Assembly (NCBI RefSeq): GCF_001424225.1
Contig: NZ_LMOR01000004.1
Location: forward strand, 1,149,160 to 1,213,159
Reading direction: 5' to 3'
Length of the DNA: 64,000 nucleotides
From: Microbacterium sp. Leaf151
GTDB taxonomy: Bacteria > Actinomycetota > Actinomycetes > Actinomycetales > Microbacteriaceae
In this document: positions 1 through 8,251 of the stretch, piece by piece
Numbering within the stretch: position 1 is the stretch's first letter
Layout of the letters: every line of letters begins with the position of its first letter
Notes under the pieces: generated by a model
Databases searched by the model: none
Seen by the model: only the letters and a program-made list of their open reading frames with translations
Told to the model about the DNA's origin: nothing
Translations under genes and position numbers: made by a program

Positions 1-147
1 GGCATCCGGGGCTACGGGTTCGTGCCGCTGCGCGTTCCGGCGGACTTCGACGTGTTCGGGCAGTTCCACGCCGCCGACGAACGGGTTCCCATCGACGCGC
101 TCGCGTTCGGCACGCGGGTGACGGCGCGGATCCTGCGCGAGGCCTGA
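1..147 (+). CDS. M20-family metallopeptidase, C-terminal end (partial)
   Basis: The window opens inside this gene; 48 residues and the TGA stop remain. The tail contains GYGFVPLRVP, then FGQFHAADERVPIDAL and FGTRV, which matches the extreme C-terminus of M20 dipeptidases and deacylases, where an FHxxDERVPxDAL segment is typical. The catalytic metal ligands lie upstream of the window, so activity cannot be judged. It runs in the same direction as the amino acid importer starting about 245 bp downstream. That fits a role as a peptidase or N-acyl amino acid deacylase feeding or following the importer, but the link rests on proximity only. Confidence 0.7.
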   Translation, partial: GIRGYGFVPLRVPADFDVFGQFHAADERVPIDALAFGTRVTARILREA

Positions 148-392
148 GCCGCTGCTCCGCCTCGCCGCCCTCGTCGGGCGCGGGCCGAGGAACATGCGGG
201 CCAGCGCCTCGCCGGCGTACTCCAGCCCACACCCCGCCGTCCACCGTGTTACCCGGCGTGGCACCACGTTGCGGCACATGGCGAGGCGTTGCGGCGTGTG
301 AAACGGCGCCTCGCGAGGAGCCTCCGGCCGGTCGTACCGTGACCCTCACCCACTGGCGCTCCGCGTCGGTGCGGAGTCCCGAGGAGCACGAT

Positions 393-1427
393 ATGACCAC
401 CACCGCGCCGGCACCCGCCCACCGCACGACACCGCCTGCCGCAGCGACCGCCAGGGTCGACCTCGGCACCATCGCCGTGGTGCCCACGCGGCACTGGTGG
501 CGGTGGATCCTCAGCGCCCTGCTGCTGTTCGTCGTCGCCCAGTTCGCCTGGAGCCTCGTCACCAACGACCGGTACATGTGGGGCACGTTCGGGGAGTACT
601 TCTTCTCCGAGCCTGTGCTGATCGGCATCGGGTACACCCTGGGCCTCACCGCCGTCTCGGCGGTGGTGGGCTTCACCCTGGGGACGCTGCTCGCCCTCGG
701 CCGCCTGTCCCCCTCGCCGCTGGTGAGCTCGGTCGCGTGGGGCTACATCTGGTTCTTCCGGTCGGTGCCCCTCGTCGTGCAGATCATCGTCTGGTACAAC
801 CTCGGCTACCTCTACCCCACGCTGGGTCTCGGGACGCCGTTCACGACCGACTTCTGGATCGTGGAGTTCCCTACGGTGCAGCTGGTGAGCGCTTTCGCCG
901 CCGCGATCCTCGGCCTCGGTCTGCACCAGGCCGCCTACTCGGCGGAGATCATCCGCGGTGGGCTCGTCTCGGTCGACCCGGGCCAGCACGAGGCGGCCGC
1001 GGCGCTCGGCATCCCGGCCTCCCGACGCTTGTTCCGCATCATCCTTCCGCAGGCGATGCGCTCGATCGTGCCCAACGCCACGAACGAGGTGATCGGCCTG
1101 GTCAAGGGCGCCTCGGTCGTGTTCGTCATCGCGATCCCCGAGCTGTTCTACGCCGTGCAGGTCATCTACAACCGCAACAGCCGCGTCATTCCGCTGCTGC
1201 TGGTGGCGGTCGTCTGGTACACGCTCATCACGACGATCCTCAGCGTCGCGCAGTACTACATCGAGCGGTATTACGCCCGGGGTGCCGCGCGGGCCCTGCC
1301 CCCGACGCCGGTGCAGCGGGCGCGACGGTGGGTGAGCGTGCAGTGGGCGCGACTCGGCGATTCCCCGGCGCCGCCGGGCGGGGCGGATGCCGAACACCCC
1401 GCCGCCGCGAAAGGCGGCCGGGCATGA
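393..1427 (+). CDS. Polar amino acid ABC transporter permease
   Basis: This 344-residue inner-membrane permease belongs to the HisM/GlnP group of polar amino acid importers. I start it at the ATG at 393, preceded by GAGGAG at 381-386; the open frame continues upstream without coding character. Hydrophobic segments follow a cytoplasmic N-terminus of about 35 residues. The EAAxxLG coupling loop is visible (EAAAALGIPASRRLFRIILPQ, about residue 200), as is the IPELFY segment typical of this family. The C-terminal 40 residues are hydrophilic and proline-rich. Its stop overlaps the start of the ATPase gene by four bases (ATGA), and a binding protein follows, giving a complete importer with a single permease that presumably forms a homodimer. 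Confidence 0.92.
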   Translation: MTTTAPAPAHRTTPPAAATARVDLGTIAVVPTRHWWRWILSALLLFVVAQFAWSLVTNDRYMWGTFGEYFFSEPVLIGIGYTLGLTAVSAVVGFTLGTLLALGRLSPSPLVSSVAWGYIWFFRSVPLVVQIIVWYNLGYLYPTLGLGTPFTTDFWIVEFPTVQLVSAFAAAILGLGLHQAAYSAEIIRGGLVSVDPGQHEAAAALGIPASRRLFRIILPQAMRSIVPNATNEVIGLVKGASVVFVIAIPELFYAVQVIYNRNSRVIPLLLVAVVWYTLITTILSVAQYYIERYYARGAARALPPTPVQRARRWVSVQWARLGDSPAPPGGADAEHPAAAKGGRA

Positions 1428-2206
1428 GCGCGGTCACCGCCACGCGTGGTCTCATCGAGGTCCACCAGGTGCACAAGGCGTTCCACGGCGTCGAGGTCTT
1501 GAAGGGCATCGACCTCACCGTGCAGCCCGGCGAGGTCGTCGCGCTGCTCGGACCGAGCGGTTCCGGCAAGTCGACGCTGCTGCGCACCATCAACCACCTC
1601 GAAGGGGTGGATGCCGGCTCGATCACCGTCGACGGCGAGTTCATCGGCTACGAGCTGCGCCACGGCAAGCTGCACGAGCTGCGCGAGCGGGAGATCCTGC
1701 AGCGGCGGACGCGCGTGGGGATCGTGTTCCAGAACTTCCACCTCTTCCCCCACCTCACCGCGCTCGAGAACATCACCGAGGCCCCCCTCGCCCTGAAGCG
1801 ATTGGGAAAGGACGACGCTCGCGCGCTCGCCCGTGGCCTGCTCGACCGGGTCGGCCTCGCCCACAAGGCCGACGCCTACCCACGGCAGCTCTCGGGCGGC
1901 CAGCAGCAGCGCGTCGCCATCGCGCGGGCACTGGCCCTCAAGCCCCAGGTGCTGCTCTTCGACGAACCCACGAGCGCGCTCGATCCGGAGCTCGTCGGCG
2001 AGGTGCTCGACGTGATCCGCGACCTGGCCACGCTCGGCACCACGCTCGTCATCGTCACCCACGAGATCGGCTTCGCCCGCGAGGTGGCCGATCGCGTCGT
2101 CTTCCTCGACCAGGGACGCATCGTCGAGCAGGGCACCCCCGACGAGGTGCTGGAGCACCCGCAGCACCCGCGCACGCGGGAGTTCCTGGCCAAAGTCCTC
2201 GGCTGA
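1424..2206 (+). CDS. Polar amino acid ABC transporter ATP-binding protein
   Basis: This 260-residue ATPase energises import of a polar amino acid or amino acid derivative. Walker A (GPSGSGKST), the Q-loop region (VFQNFHLFPH), the ABC signature (LSGGQQQR) and Walker B (VLLFDEPTSALD) are intact, followed by the switch histidine in IVTHE. Length and motif order match the GlnQ/HisP family. An insertion between Walker A and the Q-loop (GYELRHGKLHELRER) resembles that in HisP/TcyN-type ATPases for basic or sulfur amino acids. It is translationally coupled to the permease through an ATGA overlap. The binding-protein gene begins about 146 bp after its stop. Confidence 0.94.
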   Translation: MSAVTATRGLIEVHQVHKAFHGVEVLKGIDLTVQPGEVVALLGPSGSGKSTLLRTINHLEGVDAGSITVDGEFIGYELRHGKLHELREREILQRRTRVGIVFQNFHLFPHLTALENITEAPLALKRLGKDDARALARGLLDRVGLAHKADAYPRQLSGGQQQRVAIARALALKPQVLLFDEPTSALDPELVGEVLDVIRDLATLGTTLVIVTHEIGFAREVADRVVFLDQGRIVEQGTPDEVLEHPQHPRTREFLAKVLG

Positions 2207-2352
2207 GCCGACCCCACCCCAGAGTCGCGCCGCCCGCGCGCTCGCTCCGACCCGTACCCGAAACGCCGTCCGGCGCCCGCCGGAGGCATCACACCGCCGT
2301 CCGTGACGCGACACCGGCGCCACGGCATCCACCCCTCACAAGGAGACACAGC

Positions 2353-3327
2353 ATGGCCCTCAGTAAGAAGCAGAGCATCGCGATCGGAGTGATCGCCGCG
2401 GCGGTCGTCGCCGTCGTCGGCGGCGGCGTCGCGATCGGCCTGAACCGGCCGACCGAGGCGGTCGCGGCGCCGGAGCCCTCGGCATCCGCCCCCGCCATCG
2501 ACTGGGTGCACACCGCCGCCGTCCCCGACGCCGTCGCCGCGCTCGAAGCCAGCGGCTTCACGCCCATCGAACCCGGCAAGCTCACCGTCGCGGTCGGGGC
2601 CTTCGTGCCGCCGCTGAGCTACGTGCCCGACGGCGAGACGCTGCCGGCGGGCACCGAGCCCAATTTCGGCTCGCTCATCGCCGAGGGTCTGGGCCTGGAG
2701 TACAACCCCGTCGTGGTGGCGTGGGCGGACTGGCCTCTCGGCATCCAGTCGGGCAAGTACGACCTCATCACCTCGAACGTCACGGTGACCGAGGAGCGCA
2801 AGGAGCTGTACGACTTCGCCAGCTACCGGCAGGATCTCCTGGGCTTCTCCGTGCGCTCCGACAGCGCCATCGAGACGATCGAGAAGGCCGACGACATCTC
2901 GGGCCTCAAGGTCGTCGTGGGCTCGGGCACGAATCAAGAGAAGGTTCTGCTCAACTGGAACGCCGAGCTGACCGCCGCGGGCAAGGCCCCCGCAGAGCTG
3001 AACTATTACGACGACAACGCCGCGGCGACCCTCGCCCTGCAGTCGGGCCGCGTCGACGCCACCTTCGGCCCCAACGCCACCGCGGCGTGGGCGGCGAAGG
3101 AGACCGGAGAGACCAAGCTCGTGGGAATCATCCCCGGTGGGTGGCCGCTGCAGGCCGACATCGCGGCGGCCACGAAGAAGGGCAACGGCCTCATCGAGCC
3201 GGTCAGCATCGTGCTGAACGCGCTCATCGAGGACGGTACCTACGCCGACGTGCTGAACGTGTGGAACCTCACCTCCGAGGGCGTCGACGCCTCCGAGGTC
3301 AACCCGCAGGGACTCCCGAAGTCCTGA
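2353..3327 (+). CDS. Amino acid ABC transporter substrate-binding protein
   Basis: This 324-residue extracytoplasmic solute-binding protein (family 3, SBP_bac_3) delivers substrate to the upstream permease and ATPase. The ATG at 2353 has an AGGAG ribosome binding site at 2341-2345. The N-terminus has a basic start and one long hydrophobic segment (residues 8-30). No lipobox cysteine follows, so it may stay tethered by an uncleaved signal anchor or be released by signal peptidase I. The mature part shows family features: a ligand-lobe start near residue 78 (KLTVAVGAFVPPLSY), the DLITSNVTVTEER segment and GLKVVVGSGTNQEK. Gene order permease-ATPase-SBP suggests one transcription unit, although the 146-base gap could hold a second promoter or a processing site. 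Confidence 0.9.
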   Translation: MALSKKQSIAIGVIAAAVVAVVGGGVAIGLNRPTEAVAAPEPSASAPAIDWVHTAAVPDAVAALEASGFTPIEPGKLTVAVGAFVPPLSYVPDGETLPAGTEPNFGSLIAEGLGLEYNPVVVAWADWPLGIQSGKYDLITSNVTVTEERKELYDFASYRQDLLGFSVRSDSAIETIEKADDISGLKVVVGSGTNQEKVLLNWNAELTAAGKAPAELNYYDDNAAATLALQSGRVDATFGPNATAAWAAKETGETKLVGIIPGGWPLQADIAAATKKGNGLIEPVSIVLNALIEDGTYADVLNVWNLTSEGVDASEVNPQGLPKS

Positions 3328-3380
3328 CGCCCTCGAGTGGCCCGGTCTTGCGGGGCCGGGCCACTCCCCCGTTACGCAGA

Positions 3381-3908
3381 ATGGATGCCATGACCACCGC
3401 TGTCGCCCCCTCGTTGACCATCCGCCTCATCGTTCCCGAGGAGTACGCCGCGGTGGGCCGGGCGACGGCCGACGCCTACCGGCACAGCTACGAAGGACTG
3501 AGCGATGCCTACCTCGCGTCCCTGGCCGATGTGGAGAGCCGCGTGGCCCAGGGTGAGGTGTGGGTCGCTGTCGACGCCGGCGGAGACATCGTGGGATCCG
3601 TGTGGATGCCCCGACCCGGCGAAAGGCTGTCGGAACTCGCGCGCGACGGGGAGGTGGACTTCCGTCAGCTCGCCGTCTCCCCCGCCGCCCGGGGTCGCGG
3701 CGTCGGTGAGGCCCTGACCCGTCACGTCGTCGCCGCGGCGCGCAGCCGCGGCGCGCGCCGCGTGGTGATGAACAGCGGTCCCGAGATGCTCGGCGCGCAC
3801 GCGCTGTACCTCAAGCTCGGCTTCCGGCGGCTGACCGAGCGGGAGCACCCCGTCGAGGTGGAGCCGGGTCGATTCCTCGACCTGCGGGCGTTCGGGTTCG
3901 ACCTCTGA
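3381..3908 (+). CDS. GNAT-family N-acetyltransferase
   Basis: This is a 175-residue acetyl-CoA-dependent acyltransferase. The CoA pyrophosphate-binding motif A is clear: FRQLAVSPAARGRGVGEAL, with the RGxGxG/A signature. An N-terminal part of about 100 residues precedes it and contains DIVGSVWM on strand beta-4. Two in-frame ATGs (3381 and 3390) are possible starts; I use the first. The gene lies 53 bp after the binding protein of the amino acid importer in the same direction, so it may belong to that operon. In Bacillus yxe/ytm loci an acetyltransferase beside such an importer N-acetylates S-substituted cysteines. That is a context-based suggestion; the sequence alone does not fix the substrate. 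Confidence 0.85.
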   Translation: MDAMTTAVAPSLTIRLIVPEEYAAVGRATADAYRHSYEGLSDAYLASLADVESRVAQGEVWVAVDAGGDIVGSVWMPRPGERLSELARDGEVDFRQLAVSPAARGRGVGEALTRHVVAAARSRGARRVVMNSGPEMLGAHALYLKLGFRRLTEREHPVEVEPGRFLDLRAFGFDL

Positions 3909-3997
3909 GGCGGTTCCACCCCTCGGCGGAGCCGGCCCGGGCGGGAGCCGCGTCGAAGGGTCCACGCCGTGAGCCACCGGGCGCGGTGTGGGGGTGA

Positions 3998-4042
3998 GAA
4001 ATGTGCAGCGGGGCGGTCGTCACCCGCCCCACTGCACATTTC
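3998..4042. terminator. Palindromic hairpin between convergent genes
   Basis: Arms 3998-4016 (GAAATGTGCAGCGGGGCGG) and 4024-4042 pair over 19 bases with a single C/T difference, readable as a G-U pair, around a 7-base loop. It sits between the convergent acetyltransferase and flavin oxidase genes, where a bidirectional terminator is expected. There is no U-tract. Confidence 0.6.
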
Positions 4043-4108
4043 GCGCCCCGAACCCCCGGCGACTCCGGCGCCCCGAACCCCCGCGACTCCGGCGCTCCGA
4101 ACCCCGCG
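4043..4108. repeat. Short tandem repeat, 24-25 bp unit, about 2.7 copies
   Basis: Units begin at 4043, 4068 and 4092, each starting GCGC(C/T)CCGAACCCC and ending GCGACTCCG, except for the truncated third unit. The array directly follows the hairpin and stops just before the 3' end of the minus-strand oxidase gene. No coding role is apparent. Confidence 0.7.
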
Positions 4109-4119
4109 TCCAGGACTTC

Positions 4120-5217
4120 TCAGCGCGACGCGAGGGCCGCGAGTATCCGCCCCACCACCGGCGTGAACTTGAAACCATGGCCGGAGAAGCCCGCGCCCAC
4201 GACGACCGGCCCGACTCGATCGAGCACGAAGCGGGCGTCGACGGTCGAGGTGTAGGTGCAGGTGACCTCGCGGAACGCCGTGGCATCCACCCCGGGAAGC
4301 CACTCGTGGGCGTAGCGGACGAGGGCCGAGGTCAACGCGGGGTCGGGGAGGAAGCTGCGGAGGTCGGGGTCGACCTCGGGTCCGGCCGCATGCCAGCCGG
4401 CCTTCACCCCCTGGCCCGGGGTGAGCATCCCGTAGACCGGTGCGCGGAACCACGACGTCGCCGGATCCGCGGGATCGGGATGGTGGTTGAAGCCCGGCCA
4501 GACGCTCGCGGGGTCGCGCGGGCGGAAATGCGCCGGCTGCTCCTGTGTCACCCGCAGCGCCGGCAGGCGCACCCCGCGAACGGTCGCGAGCGTCTTCGCC
4601 GTCCACGCGCCCGCCGTGCACACGAGCCGCCGCGCGCGAACGCGACGCCGGCCCTCGGCATCCGTCACGGTGAACCGGACGTCGTCATCGCCGTGCACCT
4701 CGACCCCCGACACCGCGGTGCGCCACTGCACGCGAGCACCGGATGCCGCAGCGCCGGCCAGGAACGCGGCGACCGAGGAGTCGGCATCCAGGCGCCCAGC
4801 ACCAGGGGTGTGCAGCACAGGACCCGCGAAGCGCAGGCCGGGCCACCGCGTCGACGCGGCAGAGGCGTCGAGAAGCTCGGCGTCGAACCCGCCCGCGGCG
4901 ATCGCCTCGGTCGCGGCGGCGAGGTCGCGCCCAGCGCCATGCGTGACGATGCCGGTGGTTTCGAGAAGCGGGACGCCAGCCTCGGACTCGAGGTCGCGCC
5001 AGAGCGCGCGCGCGTCGCGCAGCCAGGCCAGATACTCGGGTTCGGTGTAGGCGACGTTGAAGTTGCGCGAGGCGCCGTGCGATGCCCCTCGCACGTGACC
5101 GGGCTCGAACTGCTCGAGGACGGTCACGGAGCGGCCCGCGCGGGCGAGATGCCACGCCGTGGCTGGCCCCATCGCGCCGGCGCCGACGACGGCGACGTCG
5201 AGGATCTCGTCGCTCAC
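4120..5217 (-). CDS. FAD-dependent amino acid/sarcosine oxidase-like protein (DAO family)
   Basis: This 365-residue protein belongs to the D-amino-acid oxidase superfamily and is closest in pattern to monomeric sarcosine oxidase or N-methyltryptophan oxidase (SolA/MSOX). The FAD-binding GxGxxG (VVGAGAMGPATAWHLA) is at the N-terminus, and the ASHGASRNFNVAY segment matches the region of MSOX that carries flavin-contacting residues. The C-terminus ends with VVVGAGFSGHGFKFTPVVGRIL, the usual second flavin contact. MSOX binds FAD covalently through a Cys near the end (KFSS/CVVGE context); here the SGHGFKFTP stretch has no nearby cysteine, so attachment is unclear. The GTG start at 5217 overlaps the TGA of the upstream acetyltransferase by four bases (GTGA), so the two are co-translated. 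Confidence 0.85.
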   Translation of the reverse strand: MSDEILDVAVVGAGAMGPATAWHLARAGRSVTVLEQFEPGHVRGASHGASRNFNVAYTEPEYLAWLRDARALWRDLESEAGVPLLETTGIVTHGAGRDLAAATEAIAAGGFDAELLDASAASTRWPGLRFAGPVLHTPGAGRLDADSSVAAFLAGAAASGARVQWRTAVSGVEVHGDDDVRFTVTDAEGRRRVRARRLVCTAGAWTAKTLATVRGVRLPALRVTQEQPAHFRPRDPASVWPGFNHHPDPADPATSWFRAPVYGMLTPGQGVKAGWHAAGPEVDPDLRSFLPDPALTSALVRYAHEWLPGVDATAFREVTCTYTSTVDARFVLDRVGPVVVGAGFSGHGFKFTPVVGRILAALASR

Positions 5218-5726
5218 GCGCAGGCCGTGGCGAGCGGCTTCGCGAAGCATCGCGACGCGGGGAACCGGACGTACGGCGCGAAGGTGTCGATGGGGTGATA
5301 CCCGATGCGCTCGTACAGCGCGATGGCCTCGGGCTGACGGTCGCCCGTCTGCAGGATCAGCCGCGTCGCGCCGCGGTCCGCGCCGACGCGCTCGAGCTCG
5401 GCCATGAGAGCCCGGCTCGCGCCCTGCCCGCGGGCTCGTCGCTCGACGAAGACCCGCTTCACCTCGAGCTCGTCGCCGAGCGCCCGCAGGGCCGCGTGGC
5501 CGACGGGATCACCCGCCGCGTCGTGCACCAGGATCACGTCGAGGATCGTGCCGGGATCGACCGCGAAGTCCTCGGCGAGGACGGCCCGCGTCTCGTCGTC
5601 GAACGCGGAGAACGCGTCGGCGTAGCGCGGGCTGATCTCCTCGTCCATCGCGGCGCGCAGGGCCACGGCCCGCTCGTCGTGCCAGGCGACCCGTTCGATC
5701 GTCCACGCGTTGTCCGCCGCCGTCAT
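5214..5726 (-). CDS. GNAT-family N-acetyltransferase
   Basis: This 170-residue protein has GNAT motif A (VKRVFVERRARGQGASRAL) and the C-terminal ALYERIGYHPI motif typical of the family. The ATG at 5726 is preferred because the frame upstream of it is low-complexity and in intergenic context. It is the first gene of a minus-strand pair with the flavin oxidase, with a 4-base overlap, so the two enzymes probably act on the same or related amino compounds. Substrate unknown. Confidence 0.83.
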   Translation of the reverse strand: MTAADNAWTIERVAWHDERAVALRAAMDEEISPRYADAFSAFDDETRAVLAEDFAVDPGTILDVILVHDAAGDPVGHAALRALGDELEVKRVFVERRARGQGASRALMAELERVGADRGATRLILQTGDRQPEAIALYERIGYHPIDTFAPYVRFPASRCFAKPLATACA

Positions 5727-5969
5727 CCCGCCAGTATTCCGCCGCTGCGGGCGCTCGTAGCCGGCGCCGGAAACGGCGGGTAACACGCGGGGCGTCGCCA
5801 CGGTCGCGTCCGTTGACCCGGGCGGCGCGGAGACGAGCCGCGTGAAACGTGGTGTCGTGGGCCGTCATCGATCGACGTCTGCCTTCGCGCGCCGTCCCAT
5901 GACGTGCCCGGCGTTGCGTCGGGTGACCCCCGGCTTGCACGACCGAGACGACCGGCGCAGAGTGTCCCG

Positions 5970-6686
5970 GTGACCTCCGTCTCGACCCTCGACTTCCCCC
6001 ACGCCGACGCCACCGTCCTCGACAACGCGGCCTGGCATTCACTGGCGGGCCCCCACGCCTCATTCGCGATCGGCGGCGACCTCGTGCGCCGCTATCCCGC
6101 CGACGTCGCCCCCTTCGTCGCGGTGCGCACCTGGGACGAACCCGGCGTGTGGGACGCCCTGCGCGAGCTCGTCGGACCGGGTGCCGAGGTCGGCCTGTCG
6201 GGCTACGAGGGCGGCTTCCCCGAGGGCTGGGAGTACCTCGGCGGCGGCGAGGGCGTGCAGCTCGTCGAGACCGACGCGTTGCAGACACGTCCCGACGGGG
6301 AGGCGATCGAGCTGGATGCCGACGACGCGGCCGACATGATCGCGATCGTCGACCGCAACCAGCCCGGGCCCTTCCGGCCCCGCACCTACGAGCTCGGCCG
6401 GTACATCGGCATCCGTCGCGAGGGGCGTCTGGTAGCCATGGCCGGCGAGCGCCTGCACCCCACCGGCTGGACGGAGATCAGCGCCGTCGCGGTGGATGCC
6501 GACCACCGACGCCAGGGCCTCGCCTCGCGCCTCGTGCTCGACGTGGCCTTCCACATCCAGCAGCGCGGCGACCGCGCCCTGCTTCACGCGGCGGCGACGA
6601 ACGTCAACGCGATCGCGGCCTACGAGAAGCTGGGCTTCGCGCTGCGGCGGCGAAACCAGTTCGCCGCGGTGCGGACGCCCGCATGA
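5970..6686 (+). CDS. GNAT-family N-acetyltransferase
   Basis: This 238-residue acetyltransferase has an N-terminal domain of about 125 residues unlike the catalytic fold, then a C-terminal GNAT domain. Motif A is EISAVAVDADHRRQGLASRL, and the family's AYEKLGFALRRRNQF ending follows. This arrangement matches FR47-like two-domain acetyltransferases. The start is the GTG at 5970; no ATG gives a better fit and the upstream 240 bp appear to be a divergent promoter region shared with the minus-strand acetyltransferase. Its stop overlaps the next gene's ATG (ATGA at 6683-6686), coupling it to the LLM monooxygenase. Confidence 0.85.
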   Translation: MTSVSTLDFPHADATVLDNAAWHSLAGPHASFAIGGDLVRRYPADVAPFVAVRTWDEPGVWDALRELVGPGAEVGLSGYEGGFPEGWEYLGGGEGVQLVETDALQTRPDGEAIELDADDAADMIAIVDRNQPGPFRPRTYELGRYIGIRREGRLVAMAGERLHPTGWTEISAVAVDADHRRQGLASRLVLDVAFHIQQRGDRALLHAAATNVNAIAAYEKLGFALRRRNQFAAVRTPA

Positions 6687-7693
6687 CCCGACCTCTCCGC
6701 TCCCTCGGCTTCCTCACCATCGGCCTCTTCGACCGCGAGAACCCGCGTGCCGGACACGAGACGACCCTGTCGATCATCGAGCGCGGCGAGAGCCTGGGCT
6801 TCGACAGCGCATGGCTGCGCGACCGGCACCTGCAGTACGGCATCTCCTCCCCCGTCGCGGTGTTGGCCGCCGCGTCCCAGCGCACGAGCCGCATCCGCCT
6901 CGGGACCGCCGTCATCCCGCTCGGGTGGGAGAACCCGCTGCGCCTCGCCGAAGACCTCGCGACCGTCGACGTCCTCAGCGGCGGTCGGCTGGAGCCGGGC
7001 TTCTCGGTCGGTCCGCCCCGGCGCCTCGACGAGATCGCGCCGGCGCTGTACCCCGACACGGCCGAGCACGAGGAGTTCGGGTACGAGCGTCTCGGGCGCC
7101 TGCGCCGTTTCCTCGCCGGCGAGCAGGTCAGCCCGTTCGCGGGGACCGAGGGGATCGAGGAATACTCCGAGCGCATCGAACCGCACGCGGCGGGTCTCTC
7201 CGACCGGCTCTGGTACGGGGCGGGGAGCCCGGCATCCACGACCTGGGCGGCCGAGAACGGCTTCCACCTGCTCACCAGCAGCGTCATCCAGTCGACGACG
7301 ACGACCGACTTCGACACCGAGCAGGACGCGCAGATCCGGCTGTACCGCGAGACGCACCCCGACGGCGAGAACGCCCGGGTCTCGCAGGGCCTCGTCGTCG
7401 TCCCCACCGACACCGCGACGCCGGACCAACGTCGGCGGTACGAGGCCTACGCCGACTCGCGGCGCGGGCGCGTCGGCATCCCCCAGGGTCCGCGCGGGCT
7501 GCTGTTCGCCGAAGACCTCGTCGGCACGTCGGAGCAGATCGCCGAGCAGCTGCACGCGACCCGCGCGTTCGGCCAGGTCGACGAGGTCGCATTCGCCCTG
7601 CCGTTCGCCCTCGAGCCCGACGACTACGTGCAGATCCTCGAGGACATCGCGGGGCGGCTCGGGCCGCTGCTGGGCTGGACGCCAGGCGGCTGA
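6683..7693 (+). CDS. LLM-class flavin-dependent oxidoreductase
   Basis: This 336-residue protein has a luciferase-like TIM-barrel monooxygenase fold. Recognisable features are the N-terminal LGFLTIGLFD strand, AAASQRTSRIRLGTAV (the family SxRIxLGTxV motif) and LAEDLATVDVLSGGRLEPG with the conserved LSGGR. Length fits the short group that includes B. subtilis YtmO (CmoO). These enzymes use reduced FMN and O2, usually supplied by a separate reductase, and often cleave C-S or C-N bonds. It is translationally coupled to the upstream acetyltransferase, which suggests the acetylated product could be its substrate. Confidence 0.88.
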   Translation: MTRPLRSLGFLTIGLFDRENPRAGHETTLSIIERGESLGFDSAWLRDRHLQYGISSPVAVLAAASQRTSRIRLGTAVIPLGWENPLRLAEDLATVDVLSGGRLEPGFSVGPPRRLDEIAPALYPDTAEHEEFGYERLGRLRRFLAGEQVSPFAGTEGIEEYSERIEPHAAGLSDRLWYGAGSPASTTWAAENGFHLLTSSVIQSTTTTDFDTEQDAQIRLYRETHPDGENARVSQGLVVVPTDTATPDQRRRYEAYADSRRGRVGIPQGPRGLLFAEDLVGTSEQIAEQLHATRAFGQVDEVAFALPFALEPDDYVQILEDIAGRLGPLLGWTPGG

Positions 7694-7767
7694 TTCGCCG
7701 CCCCGCGGGTGCCCCGCGGGTGCGACCGGCGGCGGGCGGGCGGCGCGCACACAACCTCAGCGATCCA

Positions 7768-7809
7768 CACAACCTCAGCCGGCATCCCCCCACTCGGGCT
7801 GAGGTTGTG
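7768..7809. repeat. Hairpin with CACAACCTCAGC arms
   Basis: The 12-base arms 7768-7779 and 7798-7809 are perfectly complementary around an 18-base loop. A further copy of the left arm with a short extension (ACAACCTCAGCGATC) lies just upstream at 7751-7765, and its GCGAT partner is echoed as ATCGC after the right arm. Position 75 bp past a stop codon suggests a terminator. Confidence 0.65.
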
Positions 7810-7905
7810 CGAATCGCTGACATCGCGGCGGCAGGACGGCGGCCCGCGCGTACCTTCTCACGCAGGGGGCCGGATGCCGGGCTTCACCATCCCCCTCCTC
7901 CAGCT

Positions 7906-7961
7906 GAGCGTCCAGAACACACGGGACGGGATCACGCGACGCCCGGGTGTCGTGGACACTC
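7906..7961. repeat. Member 1 of the GAGTGTCCA palindromic hairpin family
   Basis: The left arm 7906-7925 (GAGCGTCCAGAACACACGGG) pairs with 7942-7961 (CCCGGGTGTCGTGGACACTC) at 16 of 20 positions. Two adjacent mismatches lie in the middle, at the same place as in other copies of the family (see the 15.26-15.61 kb copies). Confidence 0.7.
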
Positions 7962-8060
7962 GGCGGTGGATGCGGCCGCCCGGGCCCCGCGCCCGCGCCC
8001 CCGTACCCCCGCGCGCCTCCCGCGCCCGCGCGCCCCCGCGCCCGCGCCCCAGCCACGCGT

Positions 8061-8115
8061 GAGCGTCCACAACCCCCGGACCAGAGTTCGCGACGTCCGC
8101 GTGTCGTGGACACTC
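8061..8115. repeat. Member 2 of the GAGTGTCCA palindromic hairpin family
   Basis: The left arm 8061-8081 begins GAGCGTCCACAAC and the right arm 8095-8115 ends GTCGTGGACACTC. Pairing is interrupted at four positions. This is a diverged copy of the same element as at 7906. Confidence 0.65.
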
Positions 8116-8251
8116 GAGCGGGGGAGTACGCCGCCACAGCCGTAACAATGACGCCTCGCGGCGCTGTATGACGGCCGCGATTGTGCCCTCACGGCCGCGG
8201 CGGCACAGTGGGCCTCTCGGCGGGACCGGCCCGCCGCGAAGGGATCCCCCG

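Larger units (their letters stand above)
7694..8251. other. Intergenic region with three hairpins, no gene
   Basis: Between two co-directional monooxygenase genes lie 558 bp with no credible coding sequence. They hold three inverted repeats listed separately (7768-7809, 7906-7961, 8061-8115) and a C-rich stretch at about 7975-8055 made of repeated CGCGCCC/CGCGCGCC words. The density of hairpins suggests transcriptional separation of the first LLM gene from the following three-gene unit. Confidence 0.6.

Noticed and set aside
246..392. N-terminal extension of the amino acid permease from 246
   Set aside because: The 49 extra residues have no membrane or family character, and a good Shine-Dalgarno sequence precedes the ATG at 393.
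7975..8055. Low-complexity GC-rich stretch as a possible coding or RNA element
   Set aside because: It consists of short CGCGCC-type words with no stable long stem or codon pattern distinct from noise.
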